This document shows, in pieces, positions 63,897-64,000 of a DNA stretch of 64,000 bases. Origin of the DNA: Oscillospiraceae bacterium (lineage in GTDB: Bacteria; Bacillota; Clostridia; Oscillospirales; CAG-272); contig SVRT01000002.1 in the NCBI GenBank assembly GCA_015064685.1, positions 62,001-126,000 of the forward strand, given 5' to 3'. A model generated the notes under the pieces. That model searched no databases. It saw only the letters and a program-made list of their open reading frames with translations, and was not told the origin of the DNA. How positions within the stretch are numbered: position 1 is the stretch's first letter; each line of letters begins with the position of its first letter. The translations under genes were made by a program, and so were the position numbers.

Positions 63897-64000
63897 ATGC
63901 TTAAAATTGGCGATAAAGCACCGAATTTCATACTTCAGGATAAAAACGGAAATAGCGTCTCACTGTCAGACTTTCTCGGCAAAAAAGTAGTGGTATATTT
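63897..64000 (+). CDS. Peroxiredoxin (AhpC/TSA, Bcp type), 3'-truncated by window edge
   Basis: The first 34 codons of a thiol peroxidase. The start [19 protein letters not shown], with [13 protein letters not shown], is the standard N terminus of the bacterioferritin-comigratory (Bcp/PrxQ) peroxiredoxins; the catalytic Cys lies beyond the window. The ATG follows GGAGGAATAACA, two bases after the protease stop, so they are co-transcribed. Confidence 0.85.
   Translation, partial: MLKIGDKAPNFILQDKNGNSVSLSDFLGKKVVVY

Noticed and set aside
1..64000. CRISPR arrays, tRNA or rRNA genes, insertion sequences
   Set aside because: Intergenic gaps are short and are filled by promoters, terminators and the small genes; I saw no direct-repeat arrays, cloverleaf-like sequences or transposase motifs.

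Overview
The window is a 64-kb chromosomal segment of a low-to-mid GC Gram-positive bacterium, most likely an uncultured gut member of the Clostridia (Oscillospirales or Christensenellales type). The reasons are strong AGGAGG-type ribosome sites, sigma-A promoters with 17-bp spacers, an Rnf complex of clostridial gene order (C-D-G-E-A-B), a PcrA helicase with the long insertion between motifs I and Ia that I associate with this lineage, and many lipoproteins with Thr/Glu/Asp-rich linkers. No species can be named from the sequence alone. I saw no rRNA, tRNA, CRISPR array, transposase or phage gene.

Layout. 1-6.3 kb (+): 3' part of secA, two polytopic membrane proteins of unknown function, and pcrA, ending in a bidirectional terminator. 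6.3-9.7 kb (-): an orphan sugar-type solute-binding lipoprotein and rqcH (ribosome quality control). 9.8-29.3 kb (-): three head-to-tail units, each made of its own near-consensus promoter, a tiny gene of 46-49 codons, a giant gene for a secreted protein of about 2,030-2,130 residues, and an intrinsic terminator. 29.5-30.3 kb (+): an RDD membrane protein. 30.4-40.7 kb (+): a carbohydrate-type ABC operon (ATPase, two permeases, binding protein) continuing into a lipoprotein with a thermonuclease-like domain and a 1,020-residue OB-fold/Ig-like lipoprotein. 40.8-42.0 kb (+): an unknown lipoprotein. 42.0-50.4 kb (-): surE, two tandem DHH phosphoesterases, an HD dNTP triphosphohydrolase-like protein, a 5'-nucleotidase lipoprotein, a TraX-like membrane protein, thymidine kinase and peptidase T. 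50.5-53.5 kb (+): glycerol kinase, a monoacylglycerol-lipase-like hydrolase and a nitroreductase. 53.5-55.4 kb (-): a DUF4838 glycosidase-like protein. 55.6-64 kb (+): ApbE, the complete Rnf complex, a NusG-II-domain protein, a Gx-type transporter, an M48 protease and the start of a peroxiredoxin.

How the genes work together. ApbE attaches FMN to Rnf subunits, and Rnf couples ferredoxin oxidation to an ion gradient. The lipase-like hydrolase beside glycerol kinase suggests use of glycerol from acylglycerols. The 42-50 kb block gathers enzymes that hydrolyse or salvage nucleotides. The ABC operon joins an importer to surface nuclease-like and OB-fold lipoproteins.

The most unusual content is the 9.8-29.3 kb region. 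The three tiny upstream genes encode cytoplasmic-looking peptides with one shared pattern (Y-x2-P-x-I, then I-T-x-S, then D-P-N-x-G-E-W-D near the C terminus). Each precedes a paralogous giant protein with a signal peptide, two beta-helix regions, an SGNH-esterase-like region and two C-terminal jelly-roll-like modules. Only one of the three paralogues keeps the full SGNH catalytic signature. I know of no described system matching this arrangement.
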